From contig NZ_SWFP01000008.1 of NCBI RefSeq assembly GCF_005869225.1, positions 248,001 through 312,000 on the forward strand: 64,000 nt of DNA, given 5' to 3'. The stretch is from Dyadobacter bucti (GTDB lineage Bacteria > Bacteroidota > Bacteroidia > Cytophagales > Spirosomataceae). The position numbers and the translations under genes were made by a program. Below are positions 8,466-17,603 of this stretch, piece after piece. Every line of letters starts with the position of its first letter. Positions within the stretch are counted from its first letter, which is position 1. The notes beneath the pieces were generated by a model. The model had not been told where the DNA came from. It did not search any database and saw nothing but the letters and a program-made list of their open reading frames with translations.

Positions 8466-9446
8466 ATGACCTATATATCCCGTCGCCCTAGACGCAATAG
8501 AAAATCTTCCGCTATCAGAGATCTGGTGCAGGAAACAACGTTACAGGTTTCCGATTTTATCTTCCCGATGTTTGTTCAGGAGGGATTTAATCAAAAAGTG
8601 GAAGTGAAATCGATGCCGGGCATTTACCGGTTTTCCTTGGACAATTTGCTGGAAGAGCTGAAAGAAGTTACCGATCTGGGTATCAAAGCCATCGATCTTT
8701 TTCCCAATTATCCGGAGAGCAAAAAAGACCGTTTTGCCTCGGAGAGCTACCACGAAAATACATTCTACCTCAAAGCCATTACGGCCATTAAGGAAAAATT
8801 TCCCGAGCTGGTGATCATGACGGATGTGGCCATGGATCCATACAGTTCCGACGGGCATGACGGCCTGGTTGAAAACGGGAAAATACTGAACGACGCCACG
8901 CTGGAAATACTGGGCAACATGTCACTCGCCCAGGCAAAAGCCGGTGCCGATATCCTCGGCCCAAGCGATATGATGGATGGGCGTGTAGGCTATATCCGCA
9001 GCCAGCTCGACAACCACGGGTTTACAGAGGTAAGCATCATGTCATACTCCGCGAAATATGCAAGCGCATTTTACGGACCGTTCCGCGATGCTCTGGAATC
9101 GGCACCCAAATTCGGGGATAAAAAAACTTACCAGATGAACCCGGCCAACAAAAGAGAGGCTTTGCTCGAAGCGGGGCTTGATTTTGAAGAAGGTGCTGAC
9201 ATGCTGATGGTGAAACCTGCCTTGTCTTACCTTGATATCATACGTCTGCTGGACGAAAATTTTGACATCCCCATTGCCGCTTACAATGTTTCCGGCGAAT
9301 ATGCAATGGTGAAGGCCGCCGCCCAAAATGGCTGGCTCGACGGCCAACGTGCCATGATGGAGATTCTGCTGAGCATCCGCCGCGCCGGGGCAAAATGTAT
9401 CCTTACGTATTTTGCTAAGGAGGCGGCTGTGATCTTGAACGCATAG
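8466..9446 (+). CDS. hemB: Porphobilinogen synthase (delta-aminolevulinic acid dehydratase)
   Basis: Condenses two 5-aminolevulinate molecules to porphobilinogen in haem synthesis. A 326-residue, full-length enzyme. The two active-site lysines lie in SYSAKYASAFYGPFRDA (about 199) and MLMVKPAL (about 251). The metal-site segment is TDVAMDPYSSDGHDG, which lacks the three Cys of zinc-dependent enzymes and matches the Asp/Ala-rich magnesium (or metal-independent) type. No Shine-Dalgarno is visible; instead the heptad repeat array lies just before the ATG. Confidence 0.96.
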   Translation: MTYISRRPRRNRKSSAIRDLVQETTLQVSDFIFPMFVQEGFNQKVEVKSMPGIYRFSLDNLLEELKEVTDLGIKAIDLFPNYPESKKDRFASESYHENTFYLKAITAIKEKFPELVIMTDVAMDPYSSDGHDGLVENGKILNDATLEILGNMSLAQAKAGADILGPSDMMDGRVGYIRSQLDNHGFTEVSIMSYSAKYASAFYGPFRDALESAPKFGDKKTYQMNPANKREALLEAGLDFEEGADMLMVKPALSYLDIIRLLDENFDIPIAAYNVSGEYAMVKAAAQNGWLDGQRAMMEILLSIRRAGAKCILTYFAKEAAVILNA

Positions 9447-9475
9447 TGATTTGGTGTTCACCTTTTCTGGTCTGA

Positions 9476-9493
9476 GCAGGGTTGAAACCCTGC
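9476..9493. repeat. REP-like hairpin
   Basis: GCAGGGTT-GA-AACCCTGC: perfect 8-bp stem with a two-base GA loop, 30 bp after the hemB stop. It has the same architecture as five more elements in this window (35079, 35120, 61934, 61984, 62111). Confidence 0.6.
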
Positions 9494-9525
9494 GTTGGGT
9501 GAAGTTTTTTGGCTAAATTGGGTCT

Positions 9526-9570
9526 CCGGACGATTTTGTCGATGTAGGCAAAATCGTCCGGCTGGCTTTT
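9526..9570 (+). terminator. Long perfect hairpin, probable terminator after hemB
   Basis: CCGGACGATTTTG (9526-9538) pairs perfectly with CAAAATCGTCCGG (9549-9561), loop 10 nt, followed by CTGGC and five T. The short offset before the T-run makes it a less than perfect terminator. It ends 17 bp before the peptidase ATG, so it could also shape that mRNA leader. Confidence 0.5.
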
Positions 9571-9587
9571 TAATCAATTCCAACAAC

Positions 9588-11117
9588 ATGAAAATAAAAA
9601 CTTTACTACTCTGCATAGCTTCGTTGGCTGCTACCCAAGCGCCGGTTTTTTCCCAAAAGAAGAAATCGCTTCCTCCTGAATTCAGCATTAAAAAATCTGA
9701 TACAGAAGGGCATATGCGGTTTCTGGCGGCGGATGAGCTTTTGGGCCGGCGGACTGGCGAGCAGGGAAACATGGTAGCGGCCCGATACATTGCTGAGCAG
9801 TTTCGCAAGTTTGGGGTTACACCAGTACCGGGCGTGACTGATGCTGGAACGACTTCATATTACCAGCATGTGCCTTTTGAAAAAATGGGCGCAAATGGAA
9901 CCGGCGAAATCACAGCCGACGCGGATGTGTTGAAAAGCGGGACCGACTGGATATTAATGAGCGGCGACGCCGCTGACCTGAAATCTGAACTGGTCTATGC
10001 AAGTTATGGCCTGGAAAATGCTTCGAAAGGCTGGAACGATTACAAAGACCTCGATGTGAATGGCAAAATCGTTTTGGTCCAAAGCGGAACACCCGATGTA
10101 CAGACACCAGCCGAAATGATTGCCTCATCAAGCGAAAAACGCAAAGTAGCGATTGAGAAAGGGGCTATCGCAATCATCGAGCTTTTCAATGCGCCTATAC
10201 CGTGGAATGTAGTGAATAAATATTTTACCGGTGAAAAAATGGCTTTGGCTGCTGATGGTAGCGTAGCAAAAACGATCCCTCATGCCTGGGTCAATGGAAA
10301 AGAGGCGAATCTTACACGTGCCTTGCGGGGTGTAAAGGAAGTCACGTTTAAAACCAGCGGAAGAAAAGCCCAGCTTGTTAACAGTTACAATGTTGTCGGC
10401 TATATAGCTGGCTCCGATCCAAAACTGAAAGATGAATATGTTTTGCTCACAGCCCACTACGATCATATCGGGATTGGAAAACAAGGCGGACAACCATATA
10501 CTCCCGAGGATAGTATTTTTAATGGTGCCCGCGACAATGCATTTGGCACAGTTGCACTGCTGAGCGCCGCCGAGTCTTTTGCCAAAAACCCTCCGAAACG
10601 CTCAATACTCATAGTAGCGTTGACCGGAGAAGAGGTCGGTTTGCTTGGAAGCCAATATTATGCGGCCCATCCGCTGCTACCACTTAACAAATGTATTTTT
10701 GATATCAATTCTGATGGTGCCGGCTACAATGATACTACTATAGTTTCAGTAATGGGATTGGACCGGACTGGCGCGAGAGCCGAAATGGAAACAGCCACCA
10801 AGGCATTCGGGCTTGGAATATTTGCAGATCCGTCACCGGAGCAAGGTTTGTTTGACCGTTCGGATAATGTAAGCTTCGCGAAGCAGGGTATTCCCTCGCC
10901 TACTTTCACGCCCGGTTTCAAGGAATTCAATGGGGATATCATGAAAAATTACCACCAGGTTTCTGATAATCCCGAGACAATCGATTTTAATTATCTCCTC
11001 AAATTCAGTCAGGCCTATACCTACGCGGCCCGGCTCATCGCCAACCGTGAAAAGGCTCCCCAATGGTCGGCAGGAGATAAATATGAAGAAGCAGCCAAGA
11101 AACTTTACGGGAAGTAA
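9588..11117 (+). CDS. Secreted M28-family aminopeptidase
   Basis: Zinc aminopeptidase (M28, with an inserted PA-like domain), exported. I start at the ATG at 9588 because it opens a clean signal peptide (MKIKTLLLCIASLAATQAPVFSQ); the frame is open upstream only by chance across the hairpin. Metal and catalytic residues: TAHYDHIGIG (His, first ligand), GARDNAFGT (bridging Asp), LTGEEVGLLGS (catalytic Glu and ligand), DINSDGAG (Asp ligand) and NYHQVSDNP (last His). The PA-like region spans about residues 110-270. 509 residues, full length. Together with the neighbouring S9 peptidase it suggests peptide scavenging in the periplasm or outside the cell. Confidence 0.9.
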   Translation: MKIKTLLLCIASLAATQAPVFSQKKKSLPPEFSIKKSDTEGHMRFLAADELLGRRTGEQGNMVAARYIAEQFRKFGVTPVPGVTDAGTTSYYQHVPFEKMGANGTGEITADADVLKSGTDWILMSGDAADLKSELVYASYGLENASKGWNDYKDLDVNGKIVLVQSGTPDVQTPAEMIASSSEKRKVAIEKGAIAIIELFNAPIPWNVVNKYFTGEKMALAADGSVAKTIPHAWVNGKEANLTRALRGVKEVTFKTSGRKAQLVNSYNVVGYIAGSDPKLKDEYVLLTAHYDHIGIGKQGGQPYTPEDSIFNGARDNAFGTVALLSAAESFAKNPPKRSILIVALTGEEVGLLGSQYYAAHPLLPLNKCIFDINSDGAGYNDTTIVSVMGLDRTGARAEMETATKAFGLGIFADPSPEQGLFDRSDNVSFAKQGIPSPTFTPGFKEFNGDIMKNYHQVSDNPETIDFNYLLKFSQAYTYAARLIANREKAPQWSAGDKYEEAAKKLYGK

Positions 11118-11124
11118 TAAGGTA

Positions 11125-11162
11125 AACTGTCCGCCGGTGAAGTTGATCGTCGGCGGACAGTT
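11125..11162. terminator. Intergenic hairpin between convergent genes
   Basis: AACTGTCCGCCG (11125-11136) pairs perfectly with CGGCGGACAGTT (11151-11162), loop 14 nt. It sits between two convergent genes. There is no real T-run, so termination is inferred from the position and the 12-bp GC-rich stem. Confidence 0.45.
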
Positions 11163-11167
11163 GTCAA

Positions 11168-11908
11168 TTATTTCGAATTGTAAAAACTGAACAGCCCGGA
11201 TAGATCTTCTTCGCTTTTAAAATTTACATCATGCTCTTTGATGTAGTTTTCAACATCTGCACCCCGATCTTTCATCAATGCCAGAATACTTTTTTTGCTG
11301 ACATTTAGCTTCTCCGGATTGTCATTCGAAACAATGTAGTAATCGCTCGCAACACGTACAATTGTGTTTTTCTCCCCGGTATTAAAGCCAGGATTGTAAT
11401 TAGGTTTTGTGATTTTGGGATAGAAATATTTAACGAGCGTCAGTTTTCCCACTGCCAAAACTGATGCAAAGCCCGATAAAGGCTTTTCTGATTTGAATGT
11501 TGCCGCATTTACATAAGTTTCAGCATCAGCTCCATTTCGGATCGTGAATTTTTTCAGTTGGTTACCGCGAATAACCCGGATATCGTTCTTGCTTTTATCA
11601 ACAAGCACCTCCAGTTCATTGTTCAGCACATTGTAACGTACCATTATTCCGGAAAGGCTGTCCGATTCCCCGCCACCGAACTGGGGTATTTTGTTTGTGA
11701 ACTTTACATTTCCATTCTGCCACAAAGAATCTATGTAAAAATCACCGATCACATTGGAAACGGCCGTCGGCGAGGTCCAGAACACATCCGATCTTTGCGC
11801 ATTAAGCCCACGTCCCGTGGCAATACCGACTTTTGTACCTTCGCTAACCTGCGCTGTTGCTTGAAAACCGAGGACACTTATTACTATTCCAAAAAAGAAC
11901 CGTTTCAT
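11168..11908 (-). CDS. Exported protein of unknown function
   Basis: Not recognised. A 246-residue protein with signal peptide MKRFFFGIVISVLGFQATAQ and a beta-rich mature part, ending in a charged, lysine-rich segment (KKSILALMKDRGADVENYIKEHDVNFKSEEDL) similar to the C-termini of Bacteroidota proteins often annotated as hypothetical. Two hinge-like stretches resemble each other (GADAETYVNAATFKSEKPLSG and GADVENYIKEHDVNFKSEEDLSG is its C-terminal counterpart), suggesting an internal repeat. Lies 24 bp downstream of the S9 peptidase on the same strand, so probably co-transcribed with it. Confidence 0.6.
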   Translation of the reverse strand: MKRFFFGIVISVLGFQATAQVSEGTKVGIATGRGLNAQRSDVFWTSPTAVSNVIGDFYIDSLWQNGNVKFTNKIPQFGGGESDSLSGIMVRYNVLNNELEVLVDKSKNDIRVIRGNQLKKFTIRNGADAETYVNAATFKSEKPLSGFASVLAVGKLTLVKYFYPKITKPNYNPGFNTGEKNTIVRVASDYYIVSNDNPEKLNVSKKSILALMKDRGADVENYIKEHDVNFKSEEDLSGLFSFYNSK

Positions 11909-11932
11909 AGCTAGATCAAAATATTGCGAAAA

Positions 11933-14116
11933 CTATTTGCCTCCCGGAGGGCAGTTTTTGTTTAGATAATCCGTAAACAGAGTTTTCAGATGCGCGGATG
12001 TACCCTCACCTTCATTGATACTGTGCGAGCGGTTTGGATAAGGCATAAACTGGAACACTTTGTTATGCTTTATCAACTCATTCACAAGCATTTCCGCATT
12101 CTGATAATGTACATTGTCATCGCCGGTCCCATGAATGTAGAGCAATTTTCCCCGCAGATTTTTAGCATGGGTGATCGGCGACCCTTTGATGAAATCCTCC
12201 TTGTTTTCCTGCGGAATGCCCATATAACGCTCCTGATAAATATTGTCGTAAGTAAGCTGGTTTGCAACCGCGGCAACTGCTATTCCCGTTTTGAAATGCT
12301 GCGGATATTGGAAAAGCAAATTCAGCGTAGATGAACCGCCTCCGCTCCACCCATGCACTGCCACTCTGCTCGTATCTATAAAAGGATATTTTTTGAACAT
12401 CGCCACAGCCGCTCCATCCATATCTTTTATGTTAATGGTCCCGATATTTTTATAAATAGACTTACGCCATGCCCTTCCCTTTGGTGAAGGTGTGCCGCGA
12501 TTGTCCATCGATGCGTATATGTAACCATCCTGCGCCATACTTCCGTTATAAAGGCGATTCCGGCCGGTTCCATAGGTATTTTTTACAGTACTTCCCGCTG
12601 CTTCGCCATACACAGTGAAAACGATAGGATATTTTTTTGTCGGATCAAAATTCATTGGTTTCACCATCCAGGCATCCATTTCAACACCCTCATCTGTTTT
12701 GACCTTAAAAAATTCGATGTCGATAGCAGCCGGCCTAATGCGCATCATGATTTGCTGGATAGAGTTCGCAGGATCTACCGGTTTATGATCGGGCAGCGTG
12801 ACCCATTCCATCATGGGTGAAAGCTGGGCATTGGAAAAACTGTGCATCGCAAATTTGCTTTGCGGAGAAATGCTGTAGGTATGCCAGCCGGTCTGGTCTG
12901 CCGGAGAAACCCGCACCGCTTTCCCTTTTCCGTCCAGCGGGACTTTGTACAGATAGCTTTCCGTGGCGTTTTCAGGCGAGGCTATAAAATAATACACATT
13001 GTTCTTTTCATCGATCCTGACAGGGTTGATCATGTCAAAATTGCCCGCTGTAATAAGTGTTTCTTTTTTCCCGTCGCGGCTCACCCGGTAAACATGCCGC
13101 CAGCCGTCTTTTTCGCTTACCCACAGAAATTCCTTTCCGTTGTTAATCCAGTCCCAGCCCATCGGGTCATCTTCCCAGCGGCTCTTGATATCGATCCATG
13201 CCTCGTCTTTTTCGGAATAAAACGGCTTTGCAGTTCCTTTCTGAACGTCCACATAGAAAAGCGTACTTTCATTCTGCTTGCGGTTCAATTGCTGTACAAC
13301 AAGTTCGCCAGGCTGTCCTGACCACTCCATTCTCGGCAGATAGGTATTTTGCGGATCTCCCGGAATGTTCATCCATTTTGTTTCGGCACTATTGATATCG
13401 ATGACACCAATCTTGTACGGAGAAGGGGTTTCGCCAACCTTCGGGTACTCCACCGGTATATTGAAAGAATAAATAGAATCCGTAGTATTGATCATCAGGA
13501 AGTTGCGGATCTTTCGTGCGTCCAGCTGCCAGAAAGCGATGGATTTGCTGTCGTTACTCCAGCGGAAACCGTCCCGGCAGTCAAATTCTTCTTCATAAGC
13601 CCAGTCAAACGTTCCGTTGATCACTCTGTCGGTACCGTCTTTGGTTAATTGTTTGATCTCTCCGGTCTGGATATCTTCCGCGTATACGTTATGCTTGCTC
13701 ACGTAGCCTACTTTTTTACCATCAGGAGAAAATTTGGCAAACATCATTGAAGATTCCGGGAGACCTTTCCCAAGTTGTTTCAATGTTTTGGAGGTAAGAT
13801 CAAAAATCCAGTAGTCGCCCCGGGTCTGATAACGCCAAACTTTTTTTGCATTGGTATAAATCAGCACTTTATCTCCGGACTGGCTCATTGTATAGCTTTT
13901 GATATCCAGCGCCACTCCCGCACCCGAAGGTGTAAGCTGCTGCTTTGATACAATAACCTTCTCCTGATTGCCCGGCAGAGAGATTTCCATGATCTCACCT
14001 TCAACTACGTCCCGGAAACCGGTGCCTTCAGCCAGCCATTGAAAGGTAGGAGGGATTTGTGCAAAAAGCTGAAAAGAAAGAATTGTTAAAATAAAAGTCT
14101 TGATAATATGCTTCAT
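11933..14116 (-). CDS. Dipeptidyl-peptidase IV-family serine peptidase (S9), secreted
   Basis: A 727-residue peptidase that removes Xaa-Pro di- or tripeptides. Start placed at 14116 because that Met opens the signal peptide (MKHIIKTFILTILSFQLFAQ). Beta-propeller domain (DPPIV_N) over about residues 90-450, containing DWAYEEEF, the double-Glu motif that holds the substrate N-terminus in DPP IV enzymes. The C-terminal alpha/beta hydrolase has the nucleophile in HGWSGGGSS, Asp in GTGDDNVHYQN and His in NRSHSINEG. Porphyromonas homologues include DPP IV and prolyl tripeptidyl peptidase; which of these this is cannot be told by eye. Confidence 0.9.
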   Translation of the reverse strand: MKHIIKTFILTILSFQLFAQIPPTFQWLAEGTGFRDVVEGEIMEISLPGNQEKVIVSKQQLTPSGAGVALDIKSYTMSQSGDKVLIYTNAKKVWRYQTRGDYWIFDLTSKTLKQLGKGLPESSMMFAKFSPDGKKVGYVSKHNVYAEDIQTGEIKQLTKDGTDRVINGTFDWAYEEEFDCRDGFRWSNDSKSIAFWQLDARKIRNFLMINTTDSIYSFNIPVEYPKVGETPSPYKIGVIDINSAETKWMNIPGDPQNTYLPRMEWSGQPGELVVQQLNRKQNESTLFYVDVQKGTAKPFYSEKDEAWIDIKSRWEDDPMGWDWINNGKEFLWVSEKDGWRHVYRVSRDGKKETLITAGNFDMINPVRIDEKNNVYYFIASPENATESYLYKVPLDGKGKAVRVSPADQTGWHTYSISPQSKFAMHSFSNAQLSPMMEWVTLPDHKPVDPANSIQQIMMRIRPAAIDIEFFKVKTDEGVEMDAWMVKPMNFDPTKKYPIVFTVYGEAAGSTVKNTYGTGRNRLYNGSMAQDGYIYASMDNRGTPSPKGRAWRKSIYKNIGTINIKDMDGAAVAMFKKYPFIDTSRVAVHGWSGGGSSTLNLLFQYPQHFKTGIAVAAVANQLTYDNIYQERYMGIPQENKEDFIKGSPITHAKNLRGKLLYIHGTGDDNVHYQNAEMLVNELIKHNKVFQFMPYPNRSHSINEGEGTSAHLKTLFTDYLNKNCPPGGK

Positions 14117-14203
14117 CAGCGCTGTTAAAATTAGATAGTACAACAACTATAGTTTGCAATTTTAATACTTTGTTTTACAAAAACACCAATACTGCCCTGT
14201 TGA

Positions 14204-14256
14204 TTAAAAATATACCGCTTCACACTATCTTACGTAAGACAATGAAAAGCGGTATA
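14204..14256 (-). terminator. Terminator of the SPFH/ribbon-helix-helix operon
   Basis: TATACCGCTT (14211-14220) pairs with AAGCGGTATA (14247-14256), 10 bp, with an inner CTTACGTAAG palindrome in the loop; on the minus strand it is followed by five T. Confidence 0.65.
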
Positions 14257-14272
14257 GCAATGGCAAGATAAA

Positions 14273-14455
14273 TTATCCTGTTACATCCCCGGCTTCGTCT
14301 TCTTTTGCCTTCGTACGTTTCTTCTTTTTCAAAGCCTCGCTGAGCAGATACTCTATTTGTCCGTTCAAACTACGAAAATCCTGCTGTGCCCAGGCTTCCA
14401 GTTCCTTGAGCATATCAGGATTTACGCGTAGTACAAATGCTTTCTTTTCGGCCAT
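14273..14455 (-). CDS. Small Arc-like ribbon-helix-helix DNA-binding protein
   Basis: A 60-residue protein: KKAFVLRVNPDMLKELEAWA and FRSLNGQIEYLLSEAL follow the ribbon-helix-helix pattern (short strand, helix, turn, helix) of Arc/MetJ repressors and antitoxins, with a lysine-rich tail (KKKKRTKAK). It starts one base after the stop of the SPFH gene, so the two are surely one operon. In other bacteria the same pair (SPFH protein plus Arc-family protein) recurs, from my general knowledge. Autoregulation is plausible; see the TGATA repeats in the promoter. Confidence 0.78.
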   Translation of the reverse strand: MAEKKAFVLRVNPDMLKELEAWAQQDFRSLNGQIEYLLSEALKKKKRTKAKEDEAGDVTG

Positions 14456-14456
14456 A

Positions 14457-15320
14457 TCAAGGATAAAGAGTTCCGGCGTTCAAAATGGGAGTTGCCGCTT
14501 TTTCACCGCATAAAACTACCAGCAAATTACTCACCATGGCAGCTTTGCGCTCCTCATCCAATTGTACAATCCCTTTTTCCGACAGCATGGCCAGCGCCAT
14601 ATCGACCATTCCTACTGCTCCGTTCACAATTTGCCGCCGTGCCGCTACCACTGCCGAAGCCTGCTGACGCTGTAACATTGCTCCCGCGATCTCGGGCGCA
14701 TAGGCCAGGTGGCTGATCCTTGCTTCAAGTACATCAATTCCGGCGCGGCTTAGTCTCTCGGTGAGCTCAGCTTCCAGCATTTCATTGATTTTTCCGCTGC
14801 CGTCCCGCAATGTTACCTCCTGGATTTGCAGATCTTCATCTTCCATCGTATCGTATGCATAAATACCCGCCAGGTGCCTTACAGCAGCCTCAGACTGTAT
14901 TTCTACATATTTGACATAATCATCCACCTCGAAAGAAGCCTTTGCAGTATCACCGACTCTCCATACTACCACCGCCGCAATTTCGATCGGGTTACCCAGC
15001 CTGTCGTTGACTTTCAGTTTTTGCCCGTTGAGATTCCTGGCGCGCAGGCTGATTTTTTTCCTGCGAAACAAAGGGTTTACCCAACGCAAACCATTTTGCT
15101 TCATTGTTCCCATATAATCGCCAAAAAACGTAGTAATAACCGCTTCGTTCGGATTGATCACTGTAAGTCCTATAAGTATAACGAAGCCAGTCAGTGAGAT
15201 CAGGATGCCTAAAAACGGGGTTTCATCTGAAATCGAAAATGCAATGCCGCCAAAGAGCATCAACAGGCCTATTGCAAAGAGCAAATAGCCTGAAATCGAG
15301 CGTAGTTCTTTTTCAATCAT
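14457..15320 (-). CDS. SPFH/band 7 domain membrane protein
   Basis: A 287-residue protein with two closely spaced N-terminal membrane segments (GYLLFAIGLLMLFGGIAF and FLGILISLTGFVILIGLTV), then an SPFH/band 7 domain (about 60-240: NPNEAVITTFFGDYMGT, AAVVVWRVGDTAKASF, RAGIDVLEARISHLAYAP) and a coiled segment AGAMLQRQQASAVVAARR. Such proteins form oligomeric rings at the membrane and scaffold proteases or lipid domains. No NfeD-like partner is adjacent. Its only close partner is the ribbon-helix-helix gene one base downstream. Confidence 0.85.
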   Translation of the reverse strand: MIEKELRSISGYLLFAIGLLMLFGGIAFSISDETPFLGILISLTGFVILIGLTVINPNEAVITTFFGDYMGTMKQNGLRWVNPLFRRKKISLRARNLNGQKLKVNDRLGNPIEIAAVVVWRVGDTAKASFEVDDYVKYVEIQSEAAVRHLAGIYAYDTMEDEDLQIQEVTLRDGSGKINEMLEAELTERLSRAGIDVLEARISHLAYAPEIAGAMLQRQQASAVVAARRQIVNGAVGMVDMALAMLSEKGIVQLDEERKAAMVSNLLVVLCGEKAATPILNAGTLYP

Positions 15321-15323
15321 AGT

Positions 15324-15361
15324 TGATATTGTGATAGTAAAATGATATCATAATATTATCA
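15324..15361. promoter_or_regulatory. TGATA repeat cluster upstream of the SPFH operon
   Basis: TGATA occurs at 15324, 15332 and 15343 and its complement TATCA at 15346 and 15357, including the palindrome ATGATATCAT. The last two inverted copies are spaced 11 bp apart, one helical turn. It starts 4 bp upstream of the SPFH start codon (15320). An operator for the co-encoded ribbon-helix-helix protein is an inference. Confidence 0.35.
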
Positions 15362-15616
15362 AATTCAATTCAATTTCCAACGCAGAAGTTGGACGTACAA
15401 TTCAAAAAACCAGATAGCTGGCTCGGAGAATCCGTGAACGGCGATGGCAGGCGAATTTTTCAATTATTAAAAAAGTATTTTTTATCCTTGACATATTACA
15501 AATACGTGATATAGAGATAATTCTAACCAATTGTAATAGTTCTGACAAGAAAAAACTTAACCTACTGATAACCTGCGAGTAACATCCAGTTAATATAAAA
15601 TGAGAAAATTTGTAAC

Positions 15617-16489
15617 ATGGGAGATACCACTCACTTTCGAACAATTATTATTTCTGACTTACACCTCGGAGCAGGTGGTTCGAAGGCAGAAGAAGTTACT
15701 AATTTTCTGAAAAGCTATTCTTGTAAAAAGCTGATTCTGAATGGTGATATCATTGATGCCTGGCAATTGAAAAAATATGGAGTCTGGAAGCGGAAACACA
15801 CCATGTTCTTCAAAAGGGTTTTAAAAATGATCGAAGAAAACAAAACCAAAGTGATTTACATTCGCGGCAATCACGATGATTTTCTGGATCAGATCATCCC
15901 CTTACGCCTCGGCAAGCACTTTCAGATCAGAAAAGATTATATCCTCAACTCGGGGTCACAACGCTTTTACATCACCCACGGTGACGTTTTTGACTCTATA
16001 ACCACACATCTTAAATGGCTCGCTTACCTGGGTGACCTTGGCTATACTTTTTTGTTATGGGTCAACAAGTTCTATAACAAATACCGCGAATGGAGAGGCC
16101 TGCCATATTATTCTCTTTCGCAGCGCATCAAACAGTCGGTGAAGATGGCTGTTAATTACATGACCGACTTCGAGGAAAAGCTGACGGAGCTTGCACGGTC
16201 AAGAAGTTGCGACGGGGTTATCTGCGGCCATATTCACCACCCGGCTATTCGTGAAATCGATGGCATTACCTACATGAATTCGGGCGACTGGGTCGAAACC
16301 CTAAGTGCACTGGTGGAAGATTTTGACGGAAACTGGAGTCTTTTGTATTACAATCAATCGTCGGCCGTGGAGCCAAAACCTGTCAGCAAAAACAGCAATT
16401 CCAATACTATTATTGAAAATTTCCCCGGAGTAGAAAAGCAGGTTGCTTTTTCAGGGCTTTTCCTCGGGAAAAACCAACGTATCTTATAA
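15617..16489 (+). CDS. Metallophosphoesterase, UDP-2,3-diacylglucosamine diphosphatase-like
   Basis: A 290-residue calcineurin-type phosphoesterase with all metal motifs: ISDLHLG near 12, NGDIIDAW near 42, RGNHDD near 78, THGDVFD near 118 and GHIHHPA near 210. The Tyr/Trp-rich middle (LPYYSLSQRIKQSVKMAVNY) and overall plan match COG2908 (LpxH-like) proteins, which in some organisms act in lipid A synthesis. Whether it is the true LpxH cannot be told here. It lies 7 bp upstream of a glycosyltransferase gene, which supports a glycolipid or envelope role. Confidence 0.82.
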   Translation: MGDTTHFRTIIISDLHLGAGGSKAEEVTNFLKSYSCKKLILNGDIIDAWQLKKYGVWKRKHTMFFKRVLKMIEENKTKVIYIRGNHDDFLDQIIPLRLGKHFQIRKDYILNSGSQRFYITHGDVFDSITTHLKWLAYLGDLGYTFLLWVNKFYNKYREWRGLPYYSLSQRIKQSVKMAVNYMTDFEEKLTELARSRSCDGVICGHIHHPAIREIDGITYMNSGDWVETLSALVEDFDGNWSLLYYNQSSAVEPKPVSKNSNSNTIIENFPGVEKQVAFSGLFLGKNQRIL

Positions 16490-16496
16490 CAAGGCT

Positions 16497-17603
16497 ATGA
16501 GGATTCTGTTTTTGGTACAGGGAGAAGGCCGGGGCCATTTGACCCAGGCTATTTCGTTAAGCCAGATTTTGAGAACTGCGGGGCACGAAATCACAGCGGC
16601 CATGGTCGGCGCGTCACCAGGACGAACTATTCCATCTTTTTTTGCCGAGCAGATTTCCGCACCCGTTTTGCATTTTGACGCACCAAATATTATCTACAAC
16701 GCGCATGGTGGCGGAATGAACCTTAAACGGACGGTGTTTACGCACCTGACCAACTTGCCGAAATACCTGAAAAGCCTTCGTAAGATCCGTGAATCCATAC
16801 AGGAAATTAATCCCGATCTGATTATCAGCTTTTATGAAACTTACAGCGGGCTGTATAATTTGCTGTACGGAACTACGGTTCCCATGATTTGTATTGCGCA
16901 TCAATATCTGCTATTGCACCCGAGGTTTGTTTTTCCTGAAAAACCGGGTATCAATAAGATACTGATTAATCTCAATTCCAAAGCCACTTCCTGGCTTGCG
17001 GCCAAGCGCCTTGCATTGTCATTCCGTGAAATTGAATCGCGCAACGACTTGAAAGTAACTGTTGTCCCCCCCCTTTTACGCCGGGAGGTGATTAATCTTC
17101 CGACAAGGGAAGATGATTTTTTTCTGGTGTATATGACGCACCACAGCCTGAGCAAACAGATTACAGACTGGCACGCGGCTCATCCTGATGTTCAGTTGCA
17201 TTGTTTTTGGGATAATCCGGAAGCGCCCGATGAATTTGTTGTAGACCAGACTCTGACTTTTCACAAAATTAACAGCGAAAAATACCTTAGAATGCTGGCA
17301 AGTTGCCGGGCTCTGGTGACGACCGCAGGGTTTGAGTCGGTGTGTGAGGCCATGTATTTGGGAAAGCCGGTCATGATGGTCCCTGTTCCGAATCACTTTG
17401 AACAGGCGTGCAACGCAATAGACGGCGTAATTTCCGGGGCCGGAGTTATGTCAAAGGTTTTTGACTTATCTGTCCTGCTCGATTATTTGCCCAGGCATAC
17501 CGACCAGTCCGGAAAATTCCGGGCCTGGTATCACCGTGGTGAAGCAATGTTCTTAAAGGAAATTCAGGATTTTGAGAAAAAAATTAAGGTTATATCTTCT
17601 TAA
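16497..17603 (+). CDS. Glycosyltransferase (GT-B, MGDG/MurG-like)
   Basis: A 368-residue cytoplasmic glycosyltransferase. Start at the ATG at 16497, which precedes MRILFLVQGEGRGHLTQA, the N-terminal glycine loop of GT-B enzymes; the frame upstream overlaps the previous gene. The C-terminal donor-binding segment reads TTAGFESVCEAMYLGKPVMMVP, near 275, followed by HFEQACNA, as in MurG and diacylglycerol glycosyltransferases. Donor and acceptor unknown. Seven base pairs downstream of the metallophosphoesterase, so co-transcribed. The last 14 bp overlap the convergent lipoprotein gene. Confidence 0.82.
   Translation: MRILFLVQGEGRGHLTQAISLSQILRTAGHEITAAMVGASPGRTIPSFFAEQISAPVLHFDAPNIIYNAHGGGMNLKRTVFTHLTNLPKYLKSLRKIRESIQEINPDLIISFYETYSGLYNLLYGTTVPMICIAHQYLLLHPRFVFPEKPGINKILINLNSKATSWLAAKRLALSFREIESRNDLKVTVVPPLLRREVINLPTREDDFFLVYMTHHSLSKQITDWHAAHPDVQLHCFWDNPEAPDEFVVDQTLTFHKINSEKYLRMLASCRALVTTAGFESVCEAMYLGKPVMMVPVPNHFEQACNAIDGVISGAGVMSKVFDLSVLLDYLPRHTDQSGKFRAWYHRGEAMFLKEIQDFEKKIKVISS

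Noticed and set aside
15402..15644. 80-residue minus-strand ORF overlapping the start of the metallophosphoesterase gene
   Set aside because: It runs through the upstream gap and the first codons of a clear gene; no start context, no recognisable fold, composition like a random frame.
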